DNA from: Lycium barbarum
Lineage: Eukaryota > Streptophyta > Magnoliopsida > Solanales > Solanaceae
Assembly: GCF_019175385.1 (NCBI RefSeq)
Contig: NC_083337.1
Location: 47,158,938-47,222,937 of the forward strand
DNA: 64,000 bases
Reading direction: 5' to 3'
Of the stretch, positions 11,413 through 22,547 are shown in pieces. Below the pieces are notes generated by a model. That model saw nothing but the letters and a program-made list of their open reading frames with translations, was not told the DNA's origin and did no database searches. Every line of letters starts with the position of its first letter. Position 1 is the first letter of the stretch. A program made the translations under genes and the position numbers.

Positions 11413-13780
11413 TGTTACACCTCGAATTTTTTTTCCGTTGGTACGTAAGTGAACGAACTAGTGATAAGTATGGGTGTATGATGTCCATGAGCAAGAAACG
11501 ACGTTTGATGACCTTAGGCGAGGTTTCAAAGGAATCCGACGTAAGACGAGAAAGTTGGCTAAGATAAGCCAAGGTGAGGTGAGCAATGCATGTGCATGGA
11601 TATGGGTGATTAAAATGAGAAGTCTAAGAAATATGGAAAGTTGCAGAATTGCAAACTGCCCAGTGGTCGTACAGTGCAAATACGGACCGTAAACTGGTAT
11701 ACGGTCCGTAAACTGCCAGGTCGTAAACTGGCATGCAAGCCTTCAACTTTCTGCCAGTTGAGGAAATGGTAAAATACGATCTGGTTTACGGACCGTAAAG
11801 TGCCCGTAAACCATGGTCGTAAATCACCATGCCAGCAGCCAAAGTTTCTGGTTTTTGAAAAGGTTAAAGACGACCGCAAGGGACGAATCGTAAAATGGAA
11901 TATGTGGTCGTAAACTCAGTTTACGACCACTGTTCACCACAGCACATATTTTGCAATTCATTAAATAAAGGGACCAACACTTGTTTTATTTCATTTCCAC
12001 ATTACACACCTTCTCTCTAAAACCTCTCTCTACATTTATTATCGAAGCTTTCAAGGATCATAAGTCATCAAAAACATAAAACAAAGTGAATCAAGAGTAA
12101 GAACATCATCAAAGGTCATCCAAGTCAAGAAATCCAAATGGAGAAAAACTAGGGTTTTGCTCAAGGTGGAGTATTATCAACTAAAGCTTGTTCCTACAAC
12201 TTCTAAGGTAAGATTCATGATATTTATATGATGTTTAAGATATTGGAGAGTTGAAATGCATGGATTGTAGAAAATATGGTCAACTAGGTCATGAATGATG
12301 AATAGTGAAATTTTGAGGAATAATTTGAATTGAATCATGAATGTTGTTGTGTTGTGATATGAATGTGTTATAAATGGTATTAAGATCATGAACTAGACAC
12401 TTTAGACGGATGGACGAAGTTGGGTGTTATAACCTTGAATATGGATGAATTAGAAGCAAGTTGAGAAATCTAGATTATGTGGATAATGTGAATGACTAAT
12501 GGCCATTGTTATGATATTAATGAAGGTAGAAACGCTAACATTGGAAGGGGACGTGCAAGTGTATAATAGTCCGACAAAAAGGTATGTAAGGCTAACCCTT
12601 CTTTCATAAGGCATGGTTCTTTGGCCAAATTCCTAAATCCTCTATACGAGTATGTTGTCTCCAAATGATTGATCTCCGAGCTCATAAGCTCACAATCCTC
12701 GATATGTACTACGTTTGTACTACGCTCCTCATATAACGAGTAAGCCTATGATATAGATGTAACGATAATGATGATGATAGTCATGATAATGATAATAATA
12801 ATGATGCTAAAGGTCCCTACGGGCTATTAGATGTTTGTGTGCCTATAAAGGGCTATAATGAAACCCCGAGCCTATGGTGCCGGGTCAAGTATATGTTTAT
12901 ATATATGTATGTATATGATTACGTAACGCGCGCACACATCTGCAGATGGTACGGATAACCCTGAAGCCTTGGTAGGGCCAGGTAGATATAACATTGAGCC
13001 TTGGTTGGCCAAGTATGTATGAAACACCGAACCTTATGGTCGGGTACGCTACGTATGTATGTATATAATGAATATGAATGTAAAAAGACTATGTATATGA
13101 ATGCGAACAGGGGCATGTATACTAATACGAGCACTATTATTAAATACGCATGAGAAATGGGAATTTCCTATGAATGGTAGGTAAGTGCCATGATGATGAC
13201 ATTATTGTCTTCCCCTCCTATGCTACTTCACATGTTGTTTACTATGCTTATATATCGATGTTGATCATGCTTTACATACTCAGTACTTTCTTCGTACTGA
13301 CGTCCTTTTGTTTGTGGACGTTGCGTCATGCCCGCAGGTGCACAGGGAGATAGACTTGATCCATAGCTTCTTATTCAGAGATTGCATAGCAGAGCTCCTT
13401 TTCTTCCGGAGCCATAGCTTTTGGGTACTTATTCTTTTGTGTATATAATTATGGGCATAGCGGGGTCCTGTCCCGCTCATATGTTCTGTTATACTCTTAG
13501 AGGCTCGTAGTCACGTGTATACGGTTAGATATGTCTGGCCTTGTCGGCTTATATTTTGTACACCTTATGGTAGCCTTGTCGTCTTATGTACATCTAATGT
13601 GGCATAAATGCCAATGATGATTTAAAGATGTGATTGTCCGATGGGACTAGTTTGATGAATGAAAGAAAATGCATGTCTAATTATGTGGCTCACCTAGATG
13701 TAAGCATAAGTATGAGTCAAGGGGTGCCCGGGTGGGCTAGCACCGGGTGCTCGTCGTGGCCCCCTAGGCGGGTCGTGACA
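11413..13780 (+). repeat. 3' LTR of element A
   Basis: TGTTACACCTCG to GGGTCGTGACA, 2368 bp, the partner of 421-2818. Relative to the 5' copy it lacks about 9 nt near 11805 and about 22 nt near 13065. It is followed at once by the GTAAC TSD and the resumed gag of element C. Confidence 0.93.
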
Positions 13781-13785
13781 GTAAC

Positions 13786-14884
13786 TTCCCACACTGGGAA
13801 CATCGTGGTGCGGGTGGCCTTGCCTGACCCGAATCATCTCTGAACTGAGACCCCGAATAACTCTGACTCGGCTCGGAACGAGTAGATCTATCGAATCTCT
13901 GGCCTGAAAACCGCGGAGGCGCACTAGTCATAGAATAGCCTCAGTGCCTGGACATCTGCTATTTGTGCCCACCTCTAAACTCACTCATCGGACCTGAAGA
14001 TCTGGCCCTCTTACCATGACCCGTATCCTGCTCGCGTTCACTTCTCTGCTGTTGTAGGTTTTCTTCTAAGTTCTGAGCATGAGCTTGAATGCATGCAATA
14101 TCCATATTGTCCTGAAGGGACGCAATCAAGCATATATCCATCAAATGTGGCCCTAGGCCTTTCACAAATTGGTGTACCCGGTCACCCATATCCGCTACCA
14201 TGGCGGAAGCATACCTAGCCAAGGAATTGAAGCGGAGACTGTACTCTAAAGCACTCATGCTACCTTGCCTCAAATTTAAAAACTTATCGGCTCTAGCTCG
14301 CCGAACTTCTGGAGGCATATAATGTTGGAGAAAAGCATCAACAAACTCTTGCCATACCGGGGGAGGTGCATTGGCTCCCCGTGAAGCCATCCAGACTGTG
14401 TACCATTGGATCGAGACATCTCTCAACCTATACGACGCTAACTCCACCGACTCGGTGTCCGAAGCATGTATCAATCGAAGCGTCCTCAACATACCATCAA
14501 TGAAATCCTGAGGGTCCTCCTCTAGCTTTGATCCAAAGAATTTCGGAGGGTTCAAAGTAATGAAATCACGGGCCATTGCACTAGCAGCCCTATCCCCTTG
14601 CCCTGTACTTTGTCGCTGAGTCTGAGCAGCAACCAACTGTGTAAGCAAATGTATGGCTTTTTTACATCTTGGCCTGAAGCATCCGGTGGAGGAGCTGGAG
14701 GTGCTGGAGTTAGGGCTGAGGTTCCCTCACGCTCCTCTAGTATAGGTACTGAACGGGAGGACTGAGATTGAACCGCACTCTGGGACTCACTATCCTCTAC
14801 TACCGGTGGCGGTGCTCATTCAGCCCGCTTTTCTGCCACCGTCTTGCCCTTTTGGGCTGCTGTAGCCTTTCTCTTTACAGGCAT
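13786..14884 (-). pseudogene. gag: Element C gag, N-terminal and core part
   Basis: Minus-strand Gag starting at the ATG 14884-14882 (MPVKRKATAAQKGK type) and running left until cut by element A, then resuming at 415. The gag core (FFGSKLEEDPQDF to FNSLARYA) and the Gln/Glu/Arg-rich stretch are clear. Lesions: an in-frame TGA in the N-terminal basic/Pro-rich part (near 14817, where A has AGA) and a one-base loss near 14660 in DVKKAIHLLTQLV that shifts the frame. Downstream of that the frame is open for 229 residues. It cannot make an intact Gag. Confidence 0.9.
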
Positions 14885-15000
14885 TTCTGAAATACACAAC
14901 ACACAATTAAGGAACAAGAATTTCTTATATCATGGCTCTATCGCACGATTCTTATGGAGAAAGAAGGTCAATCATTCCTAAAATGTCCGCAGCTTCTTGT

Positions 15001-15030
15001 TTATAAGAGTGGCCTGCAACACACCCATAA
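15001..15030 (-). promoter_or_regulatory. Leader hairpin of element C
   Basis: On the minus strand TTATGGGTGTG pairs with CACTCTTATAA with one mismatch around the loop TTGCAGGC. It sits at the same place as in element A, but the loop hexamer is no longer self-complementary, consistent with decay. Confidence 0.5.
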
Positions 15031-15078
15031 CCAAGACTCTACTAGACACGGCTCATAGACATACCCTAGGACTAAACT

Positions 15079-15090
15079 GCTTTGATACCA
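15079..15090 (-). other. Primer binding site of element C
   Basis: The minus strand reads TGGTATCAAAGC, one mismatch from the initiator tRNA-Met site of A and B, four bases from the LTR end at 15095. Confidence 0.85.
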
Positions 15091-15964
15091 CTTTTGTCAC
15101 GACCCGTCTAGAGGGCCGCGACGAGCGCCCGGTGCTAGCCCACCCGGGCACCCCTTAACTTACACTTAAGCTTACATCTAGGTGAGCCACATAATTAAAC
15201 ACATAATTCTACTCATTCATCATGCTAGTCCCATTGGACGACAATGCCTTTATATCATAATTGGTATCTATGCCACATCAACGAACATGAGCCAACAAGG
15301 CTATCAAAATTACATACAAAATATAGGCCGACAAGGCCAGACATATCTAACCATATACACGTGACTACGAGCCTCTAAGAAGAGTATAACATATCACATG
15401 GGCGGGACAGGACCCCGATATGCCCATAATTATATACACAAAAGAATGAGTACCCAAAAGCTATGGCTCCGAATGAAATGGAGCTCTGCTATGTAATCTC
15501 TGAGAAAGCAGCTATGGATCGAGCCTGTCTCCCTGTGCACCTGCAGGCATGACGCAGCGTCCACAAACAAAAGGACGTCGGTACGAAGAATGTACTGAGT
15601 ATGTAAAGCATGATCAATATCAACATAGAAGCATAAATAGAAACATAAGAAATAGCATAGAATGGGAGATGGCAATATCATCGTCATATGCACTTACTTG
15701 TCTTTCTTAGGAACTTTCCATTTCTAATACGTGTTTGTGTACATACATCATTATCCGCATTCATAATAGTACCCGTACCATATTTGTGCTCGTATTCGTA
15801 TACATGCCCCTTATTCACATTCATATACATAGTCATATCATATTCGTATTCATATCATACACACAATCATATCATATACATAGAGCATTTACATAGCATA
15901 CCCGACCACGTAGTATAAGTGTTTCGTACATACTTGGCCAACCAAGACTCAAGGTTACTCATAC

Positions 15965-16052
15965 CTGGCCCTACCAAGGCTTCAGGGTTACATCTACCTG
16001 GCCCTACCAAGGCGTCAGGATCATATCTACCTGGCCCTACCAAGGCGTCAGG
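15965..16052 (-). repeat. Triplicated CTGGCCCTACCAAGG unit in LTR C
   Basis: Three units of about 31 bp (CTACCTGGCCCTACCAAGGC...TCAGG) in tandem; LTRs A and H have one. Local slippage duplication. Confidence 0.8.
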
Positions 16053-16497
16053 GTTATCCGTACCATCTGCAGAGGTGTGCGCGCGTTACATAATCATATA
16101 CATACTTATTTATATATCTTACCCGGCCTTATAAGCTCGAGGTTCCATAATAGTCATACATAGATACATATACATAATAGCTCATAAGCATCTTTACTAT
16201 CTACATCATCATCATAATTGTCATCAACATCATTATTACTATTATCGTCATTCATCACATTTACCTTAATAGGCCTACTCGTCATACGATGAGTTTAGTA
16301 CTATCATAGCGTATCAAGAAGCGTGAGCTTACTAGCTTGGAAGATCAAATCATTTGAAGGATATCATAGTCTCATAGAAGATTTAGATATTTAGCCAAAG
16401 AACCATGCCTTATGAAAGAAGGGTTAGCCTTACAGACCTTTCCGCTCAACTATTCTATACTTGCGCTTTCTCCTCCAATGCTAGCGTTTCTACCTTC

Positions 16498-16502
16498 ATT
16501 AA
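16498..16502. repeat. TSD of solo LTR F, left copy (ATTAA)
   Basis: ATTAA recurs at 19467-19471 after the solo LTR; both flanks belong to LTR C. Confidence 0.88.
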
Positions 16503-16821
16503 TGTCACGACCCGACTAGGGGCCGCGACGGGTACCCAGGGCTGACCACCGAGCACCCCTTACTTCTTCACTCGTCGGAGTCATTCTACCTTTCTTTACC
16601 GTTTAGTAGAACCTAGTCGTATAATAACCAAATTCAATATAACCTGATGCATACAAAAATATATGACTGACTTACATATGTACATAGGCCTCTAAAGGCT
16701 AACAAAATAACGTGCACAAATATGCCATAGTCATGTAGTGAGACCATCTACCCCACACTGCGTATCTACGAGCCTCTACTGAGATACCGTACATATAGAC
16801 GGAACAAGGCTCCGTCATACC

Positions 16822-16898
<77 letters not shown>

Positions 16899-19466
16899 TA
16901 CCAAAAGAATAAGCATAAGCTCCTCCGAATGATGGAGTGCTCTCAGTCAGCTGGCAGCTACTATGAATCTGGATCAGGGTCACCTCCCTGTCTACCTGTG
17001 GGCATGAGCACAGCGTCCAAAGAAAACGGACGTCAGTACAAATATTGTACTGAGTAAGAGAGGCATGAACAGTGAAATAAGACAATAATGAAAAGAAAGA
17101 CATCAATACGAAACGTCATAACCAAGTTGTCAAGTATAAAGAGAATAAGCCAAACTGCCTTACTCTTACTCATCCCCGTACCACATATGCAAAGTGTATA
17201 AGCTGCCCGTCCAAATAGGAACGGTGTATAAGCCCGCGTCCGGGGTATAAGCTGCCCACTATAGTGGTGTATATAACTGCCCGCCTATATAGGTGCGGTG
17301 TAATACTATCATCATATGTTAACCATAGAACATGCAGAAAGACACAAGGATAGCTATACTTGATCGGGGTGACGTAAGGTCGGTAACCTCCGAATATATT
17401 ATGGCATAATCATCATGGCTTTGTCTCACCTTGAAGGAACAATTATTATAAGATGAGACTAGCAACGAATAACAACGTTAAGAGAACATGAACTAAGATC
17501 ATAAATCTCATAAGGTGTCGCTTCATATACATATGCACATAGAAGAAATTTTTAAGACTCGATGGGTACGTACATAAATCGACACTTGAAAGGCTCAGAA
17601 ACAAGTTTCGGGTCAATCCGACTTAGTATAAGAAAGTTAGGAGCGTTTGAAGTACAGAACCTTCTATGAACGTTTCGGAAGCTATTTTTGGAAAATCAAA
17701 GCAGTAGCCATACCAAGTACCTTTAAACATGAAATCATTCTTATCATAGTCATCATAGAAATATTCTCATCCTCGACATCATCAATGTCATTGTAAAACA
17801 TATCCATCGTTATTGTCATAAGATCTTACAAAATCATAAGCCTCTGTTTTGGTAGAATCCGGACACTTTGGAAAAACATTTACGAGGTATCGGGAAGAGA
17901 ATCATGCCTTCGAATTATAAACACCTAACTTTCGAAAACAAGGAAAATATGGAAACAATTATGAACTCATAACATCGGAATCATGCCTTTGAAAGAAAGG
18001 GACGAGCCTCAACATACCTGCTCCACGTCCTATTAGCTACGCTTATTTATCCAAGCTTGCTAGTCTACATTCAAAAGAGCCACACAATTATTAGATTCGT
18101 CGTCATACACTTGCCTTAGTTCTCAAATAAATTCACTTATGATCTGCCGAAATTTCGGCAGCATTTCCCCTATAAATACACCATCCCCGAGAATCTAACT
18201 CGGCCAATTTTATCAACAACAATCCGAGAATTCAACTAGGCCAAACTATCAACAACAATACCAACAATCGTACTAACAACTTCAACAACCAATCCAAAAT
18301 ATATTCTCACATTAGAAACCTTCGTCACACAGTTCAACGACATTTCATTTACATTCAATTCAATCATATATAATCCAACTAACACCAATGATCTCGCATT
18401 CAAGTATTAATCCGAAATCTTTCTAACATGATTCAATAATACTTCAAACATTTCACATAACATTCAAAACAACCCAATAAACATACTACTTCACCTAAGA
18501 CCTTCCAAATTCAACAAGAACAATAACGACACATTTCCTTCTTTCAAGTTCATAAACCATACCAACAATTTACACACTAACAACATCAATTTCCATGAAT
18601 ATAAGAAATGATTCTTAACATTACATAAGCTTCCAAACAACTCTCCAACACTTACAACTTTAACTAGAATCATTAAACTTTCATTCCCTTCATAGATTCC
18701 ATTACAACAACAACCAAAACGCGAAGTAAAATTGACTCATTTTCTTCCACACCAAACCATATCCACACGGCCACATACTATATATACACGGCCACATATA
18801 GCATCCCTATTTTCATGAATTTCATCCACTTTTACATACTACAACATACATAATCATCCATAACATATAAGAAAATGATTAAACCGTACCTTTTTCCTTA
18901 ACTTCTCACTTGGTTAGAATTTGTAACTTGCAAGAATATGTGTTTTTCTTGCTCCAATGACCACTTCACTTGCTAAGGACCCTTCAATGGATTGTTTAGC
19001 TAGAAGAAAATAATTTTTGATAAATTTTTCTCCAAGGTTCTTGTTGGTTTGGACATGGCCGAATGGCCCCGTGTGTTGGCTTCTCTAAGTTTCTTGAAAT
19101 TTCTAGGAATGAGATGAATAATATGACTTATTTGGACTTATTTATTTTGTTCTTATATGGGCTTTGGCCAATTTACTATGGACGGCCAAATGGCCCTTTT
19201 TAATTCCAAGCCTATTTTTTTTTTTTGCTTTGAACTTCATGAAAATTTATTATTTTTTCCAAATTCCAAATTTGCCCGTAGCCTTCCTCTATATTTCCGT
19301 GAGTCATATTGCGAATTTCCCTTTTTACCCCTATCCTTTCTTAATACTTCCACTTCAAAATTTTCATAAACAACTTGTGTCTTAAACAAGACCAAAATAT
19401 AGCCTTGTCCTTAACTTCTTGCAATTGTCTTGAATTATTCGAAGGCACAAAGTGCGGGATATAACA
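16503..19466 (-). mobile_element. Solo LTR F (3.0 kb, minus strand)
   Basis: Plus-strand ends are TGTCACGACCCG and GCGGGATATAACA, the reverse of the S/D/E type (TGTTATATCCCGC ... CGGGTCGTGACA). It has no interior, primer site or PPT, and is flanked by ATTAA. It carries a long TA microsatellite, hairpins at 17034-17052 and 16798-16816, and the ATTTCGGCAG region near 18150 shared with S, B, D and E. No coding potential. Confidence 0.9.
16825..16891. repeat. (TA)n microsatellite in solo LTR F
   Basis: About 65 bp of nearly uninterrupted TA dinucleotides; low complexity only. Confidence 0.95.
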
Positions 19467-20189
19467 ATTAAAGTCATACTATCATTAGAATCGATAGCTA
19501 GTACATATATGACTAAAGCTAGAGAAAATGGGACAGCATCTCCTCTATTTATACGACATTCCTCCACAACGTATATCAACTCACAAACGTCAATAATACA
19601 TTCACAATACCATAGCAATAGTCATTATTCATCCACATTATCCACATTTCTCAATTTGCTTTCAATTACTCCTATCCATGGCTATAACACACGACTATGT
19701 CCATTCACGTACATTGCTCATCTCATGTTCTCAACATCATTTATAACATGATTATATTCACAACGTATTAGGAATCATAACTCATTCCAAACATTTACTC
19801 AAAAGTGACACTATTGAACATTCGTGACCCATTTCTTATATTCTTTGGTACTTCGAGTGTTTCAACTTCACAATACTTTAAACAACATGGAAACATCATA
19901 AAACTTACCTTATATGGTGTAGGATTTAACCATGGGTGCAAATACCTCCCTTGAGAAAAACCCTAGTTTTCCCTTCACTTGAATTTCTTGCCTTTGATGA
20001 ACTTTAATGGGTTTTCTTACTTTGATTCACTTGATTTGACGATAATGACCTTTGATTTCCCTTAGTTTCTTGTGTATGAAATATATGTAATGATCTAGAG
20101 GCTTTAGAGAGAAGTGGAGAAGTGTTGGAAAGGAAATAAGGAAGTTGGGAACACATTTAAAGTCTTGGAACATTTCAGTCCATCGGGAG

Positions 20190-20345
20190 TTCCACGAACT
20201 GTTCAACGGTCCGTGGAACATGATGTCGTCCGTGAAACTGGTCGTGGTTCATGACCAGCCATCCGTCTTCTCTTCTGACAGTTCCAAGAACCCATCCACG
20301 GCCCGTGGATCAGGGTACTGTCCGTGCAACCTGGTCGTGGAACTC
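20190..20345. repeat. Palindrome cluster in LTR C
   Basis: Contains the perfect ATCCACGG-C-CCGTGGAT (20294-20310) plus AACGGTCCGTGGAAC and several GTCCGTG and GGTCGTGG half-sites. Same core as the cluster in LTR A but with different arms. Confidence 0.75.
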
Positions 20346-20685
20346 ACAGTTCCACCAAAGTTGATCCCGTCGTCTCGTTTGATCTCTGATCCTTATGGAA
20401 CCTTCTTAGCACTTCTTCATCACTTCATTAACAATCTAAGGGGCGTTATAACTCTACCCCAACACATCATTTAGTTACCATCAACTTGCTACTCATAAAT
20501 CCCTTTCGATACTTATCGAATACATGGCCCTCTCTTGGCAACTTCCTCGCCTAACATCGAATGTCATTAAAACCCTATTTAGAATCATCAAATGCTATTT
20601 CTTACTCATGGAAATATCATATACTCTTGCTCCTCACTAGTTCATTTACTTAGGCAACAATGGAGGATTATTCCGAGGTGTAACT

Positions 20686-22031
20686 GTCTCGTCGGCGGTT
20701 GTCCGCATAAGATTTTTGGAGACTTTGGGTTGTCAACAATCGGTCTCTAATAAGCATAATCTTTTCCACTGCTTGCTGGATTAATTCTGGACCTATTAAT
20801 TGTGTCTCCCTGACTTCGACCCATCCAATTGGCGACCTACACTTCCTTCCATACAAAGCTTCATACGGGGCCATCTGGATGCTGGAATGATAACTGTTGT
20901 TATAGGCAAATTCAACAAGTGGCAAATGATCCTCCTAACTACCTTCGAAGTCTAGTATACATGCCCATAGCATATCTTCCAAGGTTTGAATAGTGCATTC
21001 AGCTTGCCCATCAGTTTGTGGATGAAATGATGTGCAAAGTCTCACTTGAGTACCTAAACCTTCTTAGAAAGACTTCCACAATTTAGCAGTAATTTGTGTT
21101 CCTCGTTCTGTGATAATAGACACCGGGTTACCATGAGTCGCACTATCTCCTTAAGATACAACCTTGCATAATCTTCTACTGAATATGTGGTTTTGACAGG
21201 AAGAAATGGGCTGATTTTGTGAGTCTATCAACAATCACCAATATGGAGTCATACTTACGCCGGGAACGAGGAAAACCCATAATAAAATCCATGTTGATCA
21301 CTTCCCATTTTCAGGATGGAATTTCCACGGCTTGTAACAATCCTCCTGGCTTTTGATGCTTAATTTTCACTTGTTGACAATTTGGACATTGAGCTACAAA
21401 TTCTGCTATGTCCTTCTTCATTCCATCCCACCAATATATTAGCTTAAGATCATGATACATCTTTGTCGCCCCTGGGTGAATAGAATACCGGGAATAATGA
21501 GCTTCTTCCAAAATCTGATGACGTAGCCCTGCCATATCTGGCACACATAGCCTGCCTTGATACCTGAGAACTCCATCTGCAGAAACTCCAAATGGAAACT
21601 TCTCTTTCTCAGGAAATGTATCTCTATAGTGACTCAACTAGGGTTTTCATATTGGCACTTTCTTACTTCCGTGTCTAAAGAGGAAATAGCTTAATTATGA
21701 ATATCAACCCCTGCATTGCCTGAATCAATTAGACGAACTCCGAGGCTAGCTAGCTGGTGAAGCTCACGGATTAATTATTTCTTCTCCGGAGGGACCTCAC
21801 ATAGACTTTCCATTGATTTGCGGCTAAGTGCATCAGCTACTACAGTCACCTTTCCAGGGTGATATAAAATACTCACATCATAATCTCTTAATAATTTTAA
21901 CCACCGTCTTTGTCACAGGTTGAACTCCTTCTGCTTGAAAATATATTGGAAACTCTTGTGATCTGTATAAATATCAACATGCACACCGTACTAGTAATGT
22001 CTCCACATTTTTAATGCATGAATAACCATAG
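20686..22031 (-). pseudogene. Element G pol: integrase and RNase H end (broken)
   Basis: Minus-strand pol. From right to left: the RNase H end (VIHALKMWRH onward), the tether, the HHCC zinc domain (EEAHYSRYSIHPGATKMYHDLK ... FVAQCPNCQQVK at about 21330-21530), and the integrase core (MPLVEFAYNNSYHSSIQMAPYEALYGRKCRSPIGW at about 20800-20925). Many lesions are present; for example TGA follows LLQAVEIPS where A has a Trp codon. The left edge is cut inside SYADNRRRD by the LTR of element C. The right edge is cut by solo LTR H, and the reading resumes at 40426 as NYPTHDLEL. Confidence 0.88.
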
Positions 22032-22036
22032 CCAAT
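22032..22036. repeat. TSD of solo LTR H, left copy (CCAAT)
   Basis: CCAAT recurs at 40421-40425, inside the RNase H coding sequence of element G. Confidence 0.93.
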
Positions 22037-22547
22037 TGTCACGACCCGACAAGGGGGCCGCGACGAGCACCCGGTGCTAGCCCACCCGGTCACCCCTTAG
22101 CTTACACTTATGCTTACATCTAGGTGAGCCACATAATTATACATGCATTTCCATTCATTCGTCAACTAGTCCCATTTGGACAACAACACATTTATATCAT
22201 CATAGGCATCTATGCCACATCAATGTACATGGGCCAACGTGGCCGACAAAATGATACACAAAACATAGGCCGACAAGGCCAAACACATCTACCCACACAC
22301 ACACATGTCTACGAGCCTCTAAGCGTATAACATATCACATTAGCGGGACAGGACCCCGCTATGCCCATAATTATATACACAAAAGAATGAGTACCCAAAA
22401 GATATGGCTCTGAAGGAAATGGACCTCTCTATGTAATCTCCGAATAGGCAGCTATGGATCAATTCTGTCTCCCTGTGCACCTGCGGGCATGACACAGCGT
22501 CCACAAACAAAAGGACGTCAGTACGAAGAATGTATTGAGTATGTAAG
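22037..22547 (-). mobile_element. Solo LTR H, left part
   Basis: Plus-strand start TGTCACGACCCGACAAGG; a minus-strand LTR of the A/C type. It is interrupted at 22547 by array B and resumes at 38482. The hairpin cassette is at 22497-22537. Confidence 0.9.
22543..22547. repeat. TSD of tandem element B, left copy (GTAAG)
   Basis: GTAAG recurs at 38477-38481. It flanks the whole three-LTR array, so the array behaves as one insertion into solo LTR H. Confidence 0.95.

Larger units (their letters stand above)
421..13780 (+). mobile_element. Element A: full-length Ty3/Gypsy chromovirus with nested solo LTR
   Basis: A complete but inactivated element: 5' LTR 421-2818, primer site, leader, gag, protease-RT-RNase H-integrase-chromodomain, PPT and 3' LTR 11413-13780, flanked by GTAAC. 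It sits inside the gag of the minus-strand element C. Its integrase is split by solo LTR S at 6734-10146. Without S and its duplicated TSD the element is about 9.9 kb. The two LTRs are similar but carry several indels, for example about 22 nt present near 2080 and missing near 13065, so this is not a recent insertion. Pol has several in-frame stops and one deletion. Confidence 0.93.
15095..20685 (-). repeat. 5' LTR of element C, interrupted by solo LTR F
   Basis: Minus-strand LTR. On the plus strand it runs from TGTCACGACCCG (15095) to GAGGTGTAAC (20675-20684), about 2.6 kb without F. It is homologous to LTR A: hairpin cassette at about 15560-15600, the TGGCCCTACCAAGG repeat at 15965-16050, and a palindrome cluster at 20190-20345. 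Its end abuts the integrase of element G, so C inserted into G. The exact last base is uncertain because the expected terminal A is T. Confidence 0.82.

Noticed and set aside
16825..16891. CRISPR-like or regulatory repeat array
   Set aside because: It is a plain TA microsatellite with no spacers; this is a plant nuclear sequence.
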